Shown piece by piece: positions 1 to 5,553 of a stretch of DNA of 6,937 bases. The notes under the pieces were generated by a model. That model made no database searches and had not been told where the DNA came from. It saw only the letters and a program-made list of their open reading frames with translations. Numbering within the stretch: position 1 is the first letter of the stretch; each line of letters begins with the position of its first letter. The translations under genes and the position numbers were made by a program. Source of the stretch: Lachnospiraceae bacterium (GTDB taxonomy: Bacteria; Bacillota; Clostridia; Lachnospirales; Lachnospiraceae); contig CAAFNG010000277.1 of assembly GCA_900764225.1 (NCBI GenBank), positions 1 to 6,937 of the forward strand, written 5' to 3'.

Positions 1-30
1 CGTGGGCTCGGAGATGTGTATAAGAGACAG
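1..30 (+). other. Nextera (Tn5) sequencing adapter remnant, not genomic
   Basis: The first 30 bases match the 3' part of the Illumina Nextera read-2 transposase adapter. They end with the 19-bp Tn5 mosaic end AGATGTGTATAAGAGACAG at 12-30, preceded by the adapter-specific bases CGTGGGCTCGG. This is untrimmed library sequence at an assembly end. Genomic sequence starts at base 31, and nothing biological should be read into bases 1-30. Confidence 0.97.
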
Positions 31-72
31 ATTAAGTACTTCTGTAAAATAAAAGAAAACGCCAGGGTATTG

Positions 73-102
73 TTGAGAAAGTATATTGCTTTATGATATA
101 CT
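73..102 (+). promoter_or_regulatory. Sigma-A-type promoter for the CmpB-like gene
   Basis: TTGAGA (73-78) and TATACT (97-102) are separated by 18 bp, and each matches the housekeeping -35 and -10 consensus well. Transcription would start near 109, leaving a leader of about 40 bases before the ATG at 149. The leader carries AGGAGA at 135-140, 8 bases before the start. No operator or riboswitch is evident. Confidence 0.55.
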
Positions 103-148
103 CTGATAAAAATGTTACAACAGAGAATGACAATAGGAGAAAGTACAA

Positions 149-1453
149 ATGAGAGTTTTTTCAGGGTATGAATTGCTGTGGCTGTTTTTTTTATATTCAT
201 TCTTGGGATGGATTCTGGAGACAGTAACAGCCACACTGCGGCAGCGAAAGTTTTCAAACAGAGGTCTGGTAAACGGTCCATTCTGTGTGATGTATGGTAT
301 TACAGCAGTGCTGATCTCGGTGGGCTTACAGGAGTTGACAGGATTTTGGCTGTTTTTGTTTTCGATGGTTTATGCGACAGTGATCGAATGGATCGGCGGG
401 CATCTGATCGAGAAAGCTTTTAAGGAGAGATGGTGGGATTATTCTGATGTAAAATGGAACCTGGATGGATATATCTGTTTTCCGGCATCTTTTTTATGGG
501 GTATTCTCGGATTTGTGAGCGTGACATGGGGGAATGCTCTGACATGGAAACTGCTTTCTTTTCTGCCGACACTTTTGATGCATATTCTGCTGCTGGTGTT
601 GATGGCAGTAATGGCGATAGATATCACAGCGTCATTTTTGCTTCTGATAAAAAAAGGTCCCAATCTGGAACAGTGGGCAGCAGCCAATGAACAGCTGGAT
701 AAAGTCAGCGATCATTTGAGCTTCCTGATCACGCAGTGGATCGAGAAAAGAATTAGGAAAGCTTATCCGAAAGTAAAGAAGGTCCGGAAAGCAGAGAAAT
801 CTGCAGAGGAAGGTGTTTTTGCAGAGGGGTGCGGCTTTTATAAACTCATGCTTCTGTTTATCATCGGAGCTTTTCTGGGAGATATTGTAGAGACCATTTT
901 CTGCCGTGTCACCATGGGATACTGGATGAGCCGGAGCAGTCTTGTCTGGGGGCCGTTCAGCATTGTGTGGGGACTGGCACTGGCTCTTGTAACATTGCTT
1001 CTTTATAAATATAAAGACCACAGTGACAGTTTTCTTTTTATGATGGGAACACTGCTTGGCGGTGGTTATGAGTATCTTTGCAGTGTGTTTACAGAGATTT
1101 TTTTTGGAAAAGTATTTTGGGACTACAGTGAGCTTCCGTTTAATCTGGGCGGCAGGATCAATCTTCTGTACTGCTTTTTCTGGGGAATTGCGGCTGTGAT
1201 CTGGTTTAAAAAAGTGTATCCTGTTTTATCTGCATGGATCGAGAAGATTCCTGTTCTTCCTGGAAAGATCATTACATGGATGCTGACAGTTTTCATGTTT
1301 GTTAATATTATTGTTTCTTCCATGGCTCTTGTGCGTTACGATCAGAGGGCTAAAGGAATTGAAACGGAGAATACAGTCCTGGAATGGGTAGATACACATT
1401 TTGATGATGACAGGATGAAGCAAATTTATCCGAAGGCTAAGGCAACGGATTGA
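149..1453 (+). CDS. Putative ABC-transporter permease-like membrane protein, two tandem CmpB-type domains
   Basis: This is a 434-residue polytopic membrane protein matching the Clostridia family annotated 'putative ABC transporter permease' (CmpB type). Its transport role has not been demonstrated, and no ATPase partner is seen here. The first half has YSFLGWILE (16-24), RGLVNGPFCVMYG (38-50), E80 and WWDYSDVKWNLDGY (95-108) followed by FLWG. The second half repeats the plan with FLGDIVET (242-249), SLVWGPFSIVWG (264-275), E308 and FWDYSELPFNLGG (323-335) followed by FFWG, at an offset of about 225-228 residues. A charged linker at about 196-222 (KVKKVRKAEK) joins the halves. A final hydrophobic helix (about 373-395) precedes a soluble acidic tail. 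The ATG is supported by AGGAGA 8 bases upstream. The gene stands alone, with its own promoter and a terminator-like hairpin. The family call is good; the substrate is unknown. Confidence 0.82.
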   Translation: MRVFSGYELLWLFFLYSFLGWILETVTATLRQRKFSNRGLVNGPFCVMYGITAVLISVGLQELTGFWLFLFSMVYATVIEWIGGHLIEKAFKERWWDYSDVKWNLDGYICFPASFLWGILGFVSVTWGNALTWKLLSFLPTLLMHILLLVLMAVMAIDITASFLLLIKKGPNLEQWAAANEQLDKVSDHLSFLITQWIEKRIRKAYPKVKKVRKAEKSAEEGVFAEGCGFYKLMLLFIIGAFLGDIVETIFCRVTMGYWMSRSSLVWGPFSIVWGLALALVTLLLYKYKDHSDSFLFMMGTLLGGGYEYLCSVFTEIFFGKVFWDYSELPFNLGGRINLLYCFFWGIAAVIWFKKVYPVLSAWIEKIPVLPGKIITWMLTVFMFVNIIVSSMALVRYDQRAKGIETENTVLEWVDTHFDDDRMKQIYPKAKATD

Positions 1454-1482
1454 TTTAATGAAAAAGCATCAGACAAAACAGG

Positions 1483-1509
1483 TAAGAGAGCCGACATAAG
1501 GCTCTCTTA
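1483..1509 (+). terminator. Hairpin terminator after the CmpB-like gene
   Basis: TAAGAGAGCC (1483-1492) pairs perfectly with GGCTCTCTTA (1500-1509) around a 7-base loop, giving a 10-bp stem. It starts 30 bases after the stop codon. The following bases (ATTTATGT) are T-rich rather than a clean T run, so termination may be partial. Its position between two separate + strand genes fits a Rho-independent terminator. Confidence 0.65.
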
Positions 1510-1534
1510 ATTTATGTGGGAAAATGACAGAGGG

Positions 1535-1542
1535 CATACAAC
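1535..1542 (+). promoter_or_regulatory. Possible sporulation-type -10 (CATACAAC) upstream of the glycosyltransferase
   Basis: CATACAAC matches the Bacillus sigma-E -10 consensus CATACAnT except at the last base. No convincing -35 lies at the proper distance; T-rich sequence at 1508-1517 is the nearest candidate. A start near 1549 would give a leader of about 44 bases before the ATG at 1593. No good sigma-A promoter was found in 1454-1592 apart from a lone TATAAA at 1564-1569. Weak evidence, recorded because a CATA-type element also precedes the next gene. Confidence 0.22.
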
Positions 1543-1592
1543 GAAAGAGAGGTACATAGATTTTATAAAGTTATGAAGGTCGATTATTAAAT

Positions 1593-2672
1593 ATGAGTTC
1601 TCTCAGTCTTTGTATGATCGTAAAAAATGAAGAAGCTGTGCTGGAGAGGATCCTGAAACCGATTTCTGGAATCATGGATGAGATTCTGATTGCGGATACA
1701 GGTTCTTCGGACAGAACGAAAGAAATTGCAGAACAGTATACGTCGCAGATATTTGATTTTGTCTGGTGTGATGATTTTTCTGCTGCAAGGAATTTTCTCG
1801 TGGAAAAAGTATGCACGGATTACTGGATGTGGCTGGATGCGGATGATGTCATGAATGAGGAAAATCTGGAAAAAATGAAGAAGCTGAAGGCAGCTCTGGA
1901 TGGAGAGACTGATGTAGTGATGATGGAATATGCGGTTGGCTTTGATACTGATGGGAAGACAACGTTTTCCTATTACAGGGAAAGGATTCTGAAGACTTCC
2001 GGGGGATTTCGGTGGAGTGGAAGAGTACATGAGGCGGTAATGCCAAGGGGAAATATTTTTTATTCAGATATCGAAGTTCAGCACCGGAAATGTGTGCAGG
2101 GAGATCCGGACAGGAATTTGCAGATCTATGAAAAAATGCTGGCAGGAGGAGAAACGCTGGAACCCAGACATCAGCTTTATTATGGGAGAGAACTGTATTA
2201 TCATCAGCGGTATCCGGAGGCAGAGGCTGTGCTGGTGGAGTTGCTGAAAAATCCGTCCGGATGGTTGGAAAATAAGATAGATGCCTGTTATGTACTTGGA
2301 CAGTGCTGCCGGAAAATGGGAGAACAAAAAAACGCACTGGAAGCTTTTCTTTATAGTCTGACTATGGATGTGCCGAGGGCAGAAATCTGCTGTGAGGTCG
2401 GTGGAATTTTTCTGGAAAGAGAGCTGCACAGACAGGCTGCCTACTGGTACGGGCAGGCGCTTACTGTGCCGACAGATAAGAAAAAAGGTGGTTTTTTTAT
2501 GGCTGAGTGCCATGGATTTGTGCCGTATATGCAGCTTTGCGTTTGTTATGATAGGATGGGATGCCCGGAGCAGGCATTCTTTTTTCATAAGAAGGCGAGA
2601 GAACAGAAACCGGAAGATCCTGGAGTATTGTATAACCAGAAATATTTTCGGGAAAAATATGGTCTGGTATAA
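1593..2672 (+). CDS. Family 2 glycosyltransferase with C-terminal TPR-like repeats
   Basis: The 359-residue product has no signal peptide or membrane segment, so it is probably cytosolic. The N-terminal GT-A domain (about 4-165) shows SLCMIVKNEE (5-14), the nucleotide-binding stretch ADTGSSDRT (34-42), DFSAARN (61-67), the metal/sugar-nucleotide motif LDADD (81-85) and W141-SGRVHEAV, all typical of TPR-linked GT2 enzymes. Residues about 172-340 form four helical repeat-like units (about 172-219, 226-257, 263-292, 308-340) with TPR-type patterns such as YYGRELYYHQRYPEAE and YVLGQCCRKMGEQKNALEAF. Such a region could hold a protein acceptor. Related GT2-TPR enzymes glycosylate proteins or peptides, for example SunS. 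The next gene encodes a Thr-rich collagen-like protein, a likely acceptor by analogy with C. difficile SgtA/BclA3. The start has GAAGG 13 bases upstream, a slightly long spacing. Sugar and acceptor are inferred, not shown. Confidence 0.88.
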   Translation: MSSLSLCMIVKNEEAVLERILKPISGIMDEILIADTGSSDRTKEIAEQYTSQIFDFVWCDDFSAARNFLVEKVCTDYWMWLDADDVMNEENLEKMKKLKAALDGETDVVMMEYAVGFDTDGKTTFSYYRERILKTSGGFRWSGRVHEAVMPRGNIFYSDIEVQHRKCVQGDPDRNLQIYEKMLAGGETLEPRHQLYYGRELYYHQRYPEAEAVLVELLKNPSGWLENKIDACYVLGQCCRKMGEQKNALEAFLYSLTMDVPRAEICCEVGGIFLERELHRQAAYWYGQALTVPTDKKKGGFFMAECHGFVPYMQLCVCYDRMGCPEQAFFFHKKAREQKPEDPGVLYNQKYFREKYGLV

Positions 2673-2727
2673 AAAGAAAGATATCTTTATTATCCTGGCA
2701 GGGTGCAGGCTTGCGGGAATCGTATGC

Positions 2728-2753
2728 ACAGGTAAATGCTGCTGTCATATACT
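2728..2753 (+). promoter_or_regulatory. Candidate promoter of the collagen-like gene (sigma-K/E-like or sigma-A)
   Basis: CATATACT at 2746-2753 fits the sigma-K -10 pattern CATAnnnT, and AC at 2728-2729 lies 16 bases upstream, where sigma-K promoters carry their short AC -35 element. The same site can be read as sigma-A: TGCACA (2725-2730), 17 bp, TATACT (2748-2753). Sequence alone does not decide between them. The sporulation reading is attractive because the gene encodes a BclA-like collagen protein. Transcription would start near 2760, about 30 bases before the ATG. Confidence 0.4.
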
Positions 2754-2789
2754 GTAGGGAAAGTTATTTTCTTATGAGGTGATCGCAGA

Positions 2790-3341
2790 ATGCTGTTCAT
2801 GCATCGAAAACGTAAGGAAATGGAAATGCAGCAGGACAGTCATGAGGATTTGTCCTGTATGTCCTGTTATGGAAATCATAGTTCCTGTGGATGTGACAGA
2901 TGTGGAACAAGAGGTTGTCCGGGTCCTGTGGGACCTACAGGACCAACCGGTCCCAGAGGCTGTCCGGGAGTTCCGGGGCCTATGGGTCCTCAGGGACCGC
3001 AGGGGGAGCCGGGAATACAGGGATATACGGGAGCCACCGGTCCGGCAGGAGTTACCGGTCCAACAGGAGCAATAGGAGCCACTGGTCCAGCGGGAGCCAC
3101 TGGTCCAGCGGGAGCAACTGGGGCAACTGGGGCCACCGGTCCGGCAGGAGTTACCGGTCCAACGGGAGCCACCGGTCCAACAGGAGCTACCGGCCCTGCA
3201 GGAGAAGCTGGAGCAACAGGTCCGGCCGGAACAGTAACCCCGGCAGCTGCTGTGGGAAATGCAACAACAGTAGATGATATTGTGGAGGATTTTAATGCAC
3301 TTCTTGCAAACCTTCGGGATGCAGGACTTCTGGAACGATAG
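2790..3341 (+). CDS. Collagen-like (Gly-X-Y repeat) surface protein, possibly spore exosporium type
   Basis: The 183-residue product has three parts. Residues 1-38 are hydrophilic and Cys-rich (C23xxC26, C33xC35xxC38), with no signal peptide. Residues 39-149 are 37 uninterrupted Gly-X-Y triplets; early triplets are Pro/Gln-rich and include C43 and C58, later ones are GAT, GPA and GPT. About 17 Thr occupy the Y position, as in glycosylated BclA-type proteins. Residues 150-183 ([10 protein letters not shown], then [21 protein letters not shown]) form a short amphipathic end of the kind that caps many Clostridia collagen-like proteins and may nucleate trimers. The lack of a signal peptide fits mother-cell assembly onto a spore coat or exosporium, as for BclA-type proteins. 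AGGTGAT (2777-2783) lies 6 bases before the ATG and supports this start. The glycosyltransferase gene is 117 bp upstream. Collagen-like identity is certain; spore location is inference. Confidence 0.9.
   Translation: MLFMHRKRKEMEMQQDSHEDLSCMSCYGNHSSCGCDRCGTRGCPGPVGPTGPTGPRGCPGVPGPMGPQGPQGEPGIQGYTGATGPAGVTGPTGAIGATGPAGATGPAGATGATGATGPAGVTGPTGATGPTGATGPAGEAGATGPAGTVTPAAAVGNATTVDDIVEDFNALLANLRDAGLLER
2904..3236 (+). repeat. Collagen Gly-X-Y tandem-repeat tract
   Basis: 37 consecutive 9-bp Gly-X-Y units encode the collagen-like stalk. Within it, an exact 18-bp tandem duplication covers 3075-3092 and 3093-3110 (GGAGCCACTGGTCCAGCG). A 38-bp segment at 3033-3070 recurs at 3132-3169 with one mismatch, 99 bp (33 residues) apart. 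Such near-identity suggests recent expansion by slippage or recombination, so repeat number may vary among strains. It is also a place where short-read assembly can collapse or expand copies. Confidence 0.93.
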
Positions 3342-3366
3342 TAAAATGATAAATACACGTTACTGT

Positions 3367-3391
3367 GCGGCTGCGTATTTTATGCAGCCGC
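3367..3391 (+). terminator. Strong hairpin after the collagen-like gene, terminator-like
   Basis: GCGGCTGC (3367-3374) pairs with GCAGCCGC (3384-3391). The stem can extend through G-T, T-A and A-T pairs to 11 bp around a 3-base TTT loop. It lies 25 bases after the stop. The following bases (TGCATATTC) are not a T run, so it is not a classic intrinsic terminator; it could mark or stabilise the mRNA 3' end. An alternative small stem TGCAG/CTGCA (3383-3387 and 3391-3395) would compete with it. Confidence 0.5.
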
Positions 3392-3417
3392 TGCATATTC
3401 TTCATAGAAATATTTCA

Positions 3418-3447
3418 TTGTAGCTTTTCAGCGAAAGGTGCTATAAT
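3418..3447 (+). promoter_or_regulatory. Extended -10 promoter of the MATE exporter gene
   Basis: A consensus -10 TATAAT lies at 3442-3447, preceded by the TGn extension (TGC at 3439-3441), which makes up for the weak -35 TTGTAG (3418-3423, 18-bp spacer). Transcription would begin near 3454. That leaves only about 8 bases before the first in-frame ATG (3462) but about 29 before the GTG at 3483, which supports the later start. Confidence 0.62.
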
Positions 3448-3469
3448 GATTTCAGCTAAGTATGATTAT

Positions 3470-3474
3470 GGGGG
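3470..3474 (+). promoter_or_regulatory. Ribosome binding site that favours the GTG start of the MATE gene
   Basis: GGGGG (3470-3474) lies 8 bases before GTG at 3483 and can pair with the 16S anti-SD, partly through G-U pairs. No purine-rich site precedes the upstream ATGs at 3462 and 3468; the second of these actually overlaps the G run. Confidence 0.5.
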
Positions 3475-3482
3475 ATGAAATC

Positions 3483-4850
3483 GTGAAAAAAAACAAGTAT
3501 GAGATCGATATGTGCAATGGATCGATCATGGACAAGCTGATCTCGTTTTCACTGCCACTGATGCTGTCCGGTATCTTACAGCTGATGTTCAATGCAGTGG
3601 ACATCGTGGTAGTCGGACGTTTCAGCGGAAGTGAGGCACTGGCGGCAGTAGGTTCCACCACAGCGCTGATCAATGTGTTTACCAATCTTTTTATCGGGAT
3701 TTCTCTTGGCGCCAATGTGTTGGCAGCCAGATTTTATGCTGCCGGTAAAGATGAGGAAATGTCAGAAACAGTACATACATCGATTCTGCTGGCTCTGATC
3801 AGCGGGATCATCATGGCGTTTCTGGGAGTGGTTTTTGCCAGAATCTGCCTGGAGTTGATGGCAACGCCGGATGATGTAATCAATCTTTCCACGCTTTATA
3901 TGCGGATCTATTTCCTAGGAATGCCATTTTTTATGCTTTATAATTATGGCGCAGCGATCCTGCGGGCAGTAGGAGATACAAAACGTCCGTTACTGTTTCT
4001 TATCATATCAGGAGTTACCAATGCGATCTTAAATCTGTTTTTTGTGATCGTGTGTCATTTAAGTGTGGCGGGAGTCGGAATTGGAACCGTGATCTCCCAG
4101 CTGATCTCCTGCATACTGGTGCTTCGCTGCCTGTATAAAAGCGAGGGCAGTTATCAGCTGCGTTTTTCGAAGCTGTCGATCAAAGGCGCATATCTGAGAC
4201 AGATCTTTCAGGTAGGACTTCCTGCAGGAATCCAGAGTACAGTTATCAATTTTTCAAACGTGCTTCTGCAGTCCTCCGTAAATTCCTTTGGTTCTGTTGC
4301 CATGGCAGGCTATACAGCAGCCAACAATATCTTCGGATTTCTGTATACTTCTGTGAACGCAGTTACCCAGGCATGTATGAGCTTTACCAGCCAGAATTAC
4401 GGCGTCCGCAAGCCGAAGCGTATGGACCGTGTGCTGATCGACTGCCTGATCCTGTCTTTTGCAGTATCCTTTGCCATGGGCTGTGGCGCGTACTTTTTTG
4501 GCCCGGAGCTTCTTCGGATCTATACATCAGACCCGAAGGTTATCCAGTGTGGAATGGAGATTCTTGCTTATACCACGCTTACATATTTTCTCTGCGGACA
4601 GATGGATCTGTTCCCGGGAGCACTTCGTGGAATGGGACGTTCCGGTGTGCCCATGATCCTGTCCATCATCGGTACAGTAGGACTGAGGATCGTATGGATA
4701 TTCGGAATCTTTCCGGCACACAGATCGCTTAAGGTTCTGTTCATTTCCTACCCGGCTTCCTGGATCCTTACGATCATCATGCAGGTGATCTGCTTCTGGT
4801 TTGTAAGAAGAAAGGTACACAGACAGCTTATGGGAGCAGCTGAGAGATAA
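3483..4850 (+). CDS. MATE family efflux transporter
   Basis: This is a multidrug and toxic compound extrusion family inner-membrane antiporter, using Na+ or H+ to expel cationic or other compounds; the substrate cannot be told from sequence. From the GTG start it has 455 residues, the usual family length, and about 12 hydrophobic helices in two MatE halves. Visible landmarks are KYEIDMCNG near the N terminus, LMLSGILQLMFNAVDIVVVGRFSG (helix 1-2, about 26-49), AAILRAVGDTKRP and TNAILNLFFV in the first half, then GLPAGIQSTVINFSN, AANNIFGF and GALRGMGRSGVP in the second. GTG 3483 is chosen because homologues begin M-KKNKYEIDMCNG, the G-rich ribosome site fits it, and the promoter is very close to the alternative ATG 3462 (462 residues). 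It is monocistronic, with no adjacent regulator. No clear terminator follows. Confidence 0.9.
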   Translation: MKKNKYEIDMCNGSIMDKLISFSLPLMLSGILQLMFNAVDIVVVGRFSGSEALAAVGSTTALINVFTNLFIGISLGANVLAARFYAAGKDEEMSETVHTSILLALISGIIMAFLGVVFARICLELMATPDDVINLSTLYMRIYFLGMPFFMLYNYGAAILRAVGDTKRPLLFLIISGVTNAILNLFFVIVCHLSVAGVGIGTVISQLISCILVLRCLYKSEGSYQLRFSKLSIKGAYLRQIFQVGLPAGIQSTVINFSNVLLQSSVNSFGSVAMAGYTAANNIFGFLYTSVNAVTQACMSFTSQNYGVRKPKRMDRVLIDCLILSFAVSFAMGCGAYFFGPELLRIYTSDPKVIQCGMEILAYTTLTYFLCGQMDLFPGALRGMGRSGVPMILSIIGTVGLRIVWIFGIFPAHRSLKVLFISYPASWILTIIMQVICFWFVRRKVHRQLMGAAER

Positions 4851-4910
4851 AAATGCCGTCAGAAAATCAGAGAAAAACAGTGAAACTGCAGAAATTATGA
4901 AATATACATT

Positions 4911-4938
4911 TTGATTATTTTGTATTTTGTGTTAGAAT
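4911..4938 (+). promoter_or_regulatory. Promoter of the leuD-leuC operon
   Basis: TTGATT (4911-4916), a 16-bp spacer and TAGAAT (4933-4938) form a sigma-A-like promoter with a TGn extended -10 (TGT at 4930-4932). Transcription would begin near 4945, giving a leader of about 120 bases before leuD. The leader holds only a weak hairpin (GGCTT 5008-5012 with AAGCC 5024-5028). It shows no Leu-codon-rich leader peptide and no full T-box, so no attenuation mechanism is claimed. The 217-bp gap 4851-5067 contains nothing else I can support. Confidence 0.55.
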
Positions 4939-5052
4939 AGATAACGATTCAAGATAGCAGTGCGTCAGAGAGCCGCAGACAGGTTTATGGTACTGCATAA
5001 TAAAAATGGCTTCTTAAATAAAAAAGCCTCAGAAAAAAGAATAAATGATCAG

Positions 5053-5058
5053 AAAGGA
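5053..5058 (+). promoter_or_regulatory. Ribosome binding site fixing the leuD start at 5068
   Basis: AAAGGA at 5053-5058 lies 9 bases before ATG 5068. The frame stays open upstream to a GTG at 4960, but the extra 36 residues are low-complexity, absent from the family, and lack a ribosome site. Confidence 0.7.
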
Positions 5059-5067
5059 ACTTGTTTT

Positions 5068-5550
5068 ATGGATAAGGGAACAATTTTTAAATTTCATAAT
5101 GACCTTGACACAGATCAGATCATTGCATCCCAGTATCTGCTTCTGCCGAATCTGGATGAAATGAAGAGCCATACTTTTGAATCGCTGGATCCGGATTTTT
5201 CCAAGAAGGTAAAACCGGGAGATTTCGTAGTCGGAGGAGAGAACTTTGGATGCGGATCTTCCAGAGAGCAGGCACCAGGTGTACTTAAAGCACTTGGAGT
5301 AAAAGCCGTTATTGCGAAATCTTTTGCCCGTATTTTCTTCCGCAATGCTATCAATATCGGACTTCCGGCTATTGTCTGTAAGGATCTCCCGGACGATGTG
5401 AAGACAGGAGATACCATGGAGCTTCATATGTCTGAGGGAACAGCAGTTGCCAACGGAAAAACTTATTCCTGCACAAAACTGCCAGAATACATGCAGAATA
5501 TACTGAATCAGGGTGGCCTTATCGCTTCTCTGAACAGAGAGGAGGAATAA
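5068..5550 (+). CDS. leuD: 3-isopropylmalate dehydratase small subunit
   Basis: Small subunit of isopropylmalate isomerase, which converts 2-isopropylmalate to 3-isopropylmalate in leucine biosynthesis together with LeuC. At 160 residues it is the short archaeal/HacB-like type common in Clostridia rather than the ~200-residue enterobacterial LeuD. It shows the swivelling-domain signatures: NDLDTDQII (11-19), the loop YLLL (23-26), GGENFGCGSSREQAP (56-70) and SFARIFFRNAINIGLP (85-100). The loop after the first strand is reported to set specificity in this subfamily: an Arg there marks homoaconitase, a hydrophobic residue isopropylmalate isomerase. Here it is Leu, favouring isopropylmalate. Gln replaces His in the common SSREHAP motif. 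The gene lies 3 bp upstream of leuC, and its C-terminal EEE codons contain the leuC ribosome binding site. A homoaconitase or dimethylmalate dehydratase role is less likely but not excluded. Confidence 0.87.
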   Translation: MDKGTIFKFHNDLDTDQIIASQYLLLPNLDEMKSHTFESLDPDFSKKVKPGDFVVGGENFGCGSSREQAPGVLKALGVKAVIAKSFARIFFRNAINIGLPAIVCKDLPDDVKTGDTMELHMSEGTAVANGKTYSCTKLPEYMQNILNQGGLIASLNREEE

Positions 5551-5553
5551 GAG

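Noticed and set aside
2677..2688. 12-bp palindrome AAAGATATCTTT after the glycosyltransferase stop
   Set aside because: A/T-rich, no loop for a stable hairpin, no T run and no second copy; no reason to call it an operator.
2064..2729. Antisense 221-codon frame opposite the glycosyltransferase
   Set aside because: Low-complexity, His/Ser/Phe-rich translation with no recognisable family, fully overlapping a well-supported gene; a shadow frame.
2990..3358. Antisense reading frame of 122 codons full of Pro-Ala-Gly-Pro-Val repeats
   Set aside because: It is the mirror of the collagen repeat: period-9 GC-rich DNA lacks stops in several frames. It has no ribosome site or independent support.
4851..4910. 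Terminator after the MATE gene
   Set aside because: Only a 4-bp CAGT/ACTG stem is present in an A-rich stretch; no stable hairpin or T run.
4987..5028. T-box or leucine attenuator in the leuD leader (ATGGTACTGCA resembles the T-box TGGTACCGCG core; small GGCTT/AAGCC hairpin)
   Set aside because: The leader is only about 120 bases, the AGGG part of the T-box sequence and a Stem I are missing, no T run follows the hairpin, and the in-frame codons are not Leu-rich.
4960..5067. N-terminal extension of LeuD from GTG 4960 (36 extra residues)
   Set aside because: No ribosome site at 4960, Lys/Asn-rich sequence unlike the family, and a good AAAGGA site in front of ATG 5068.
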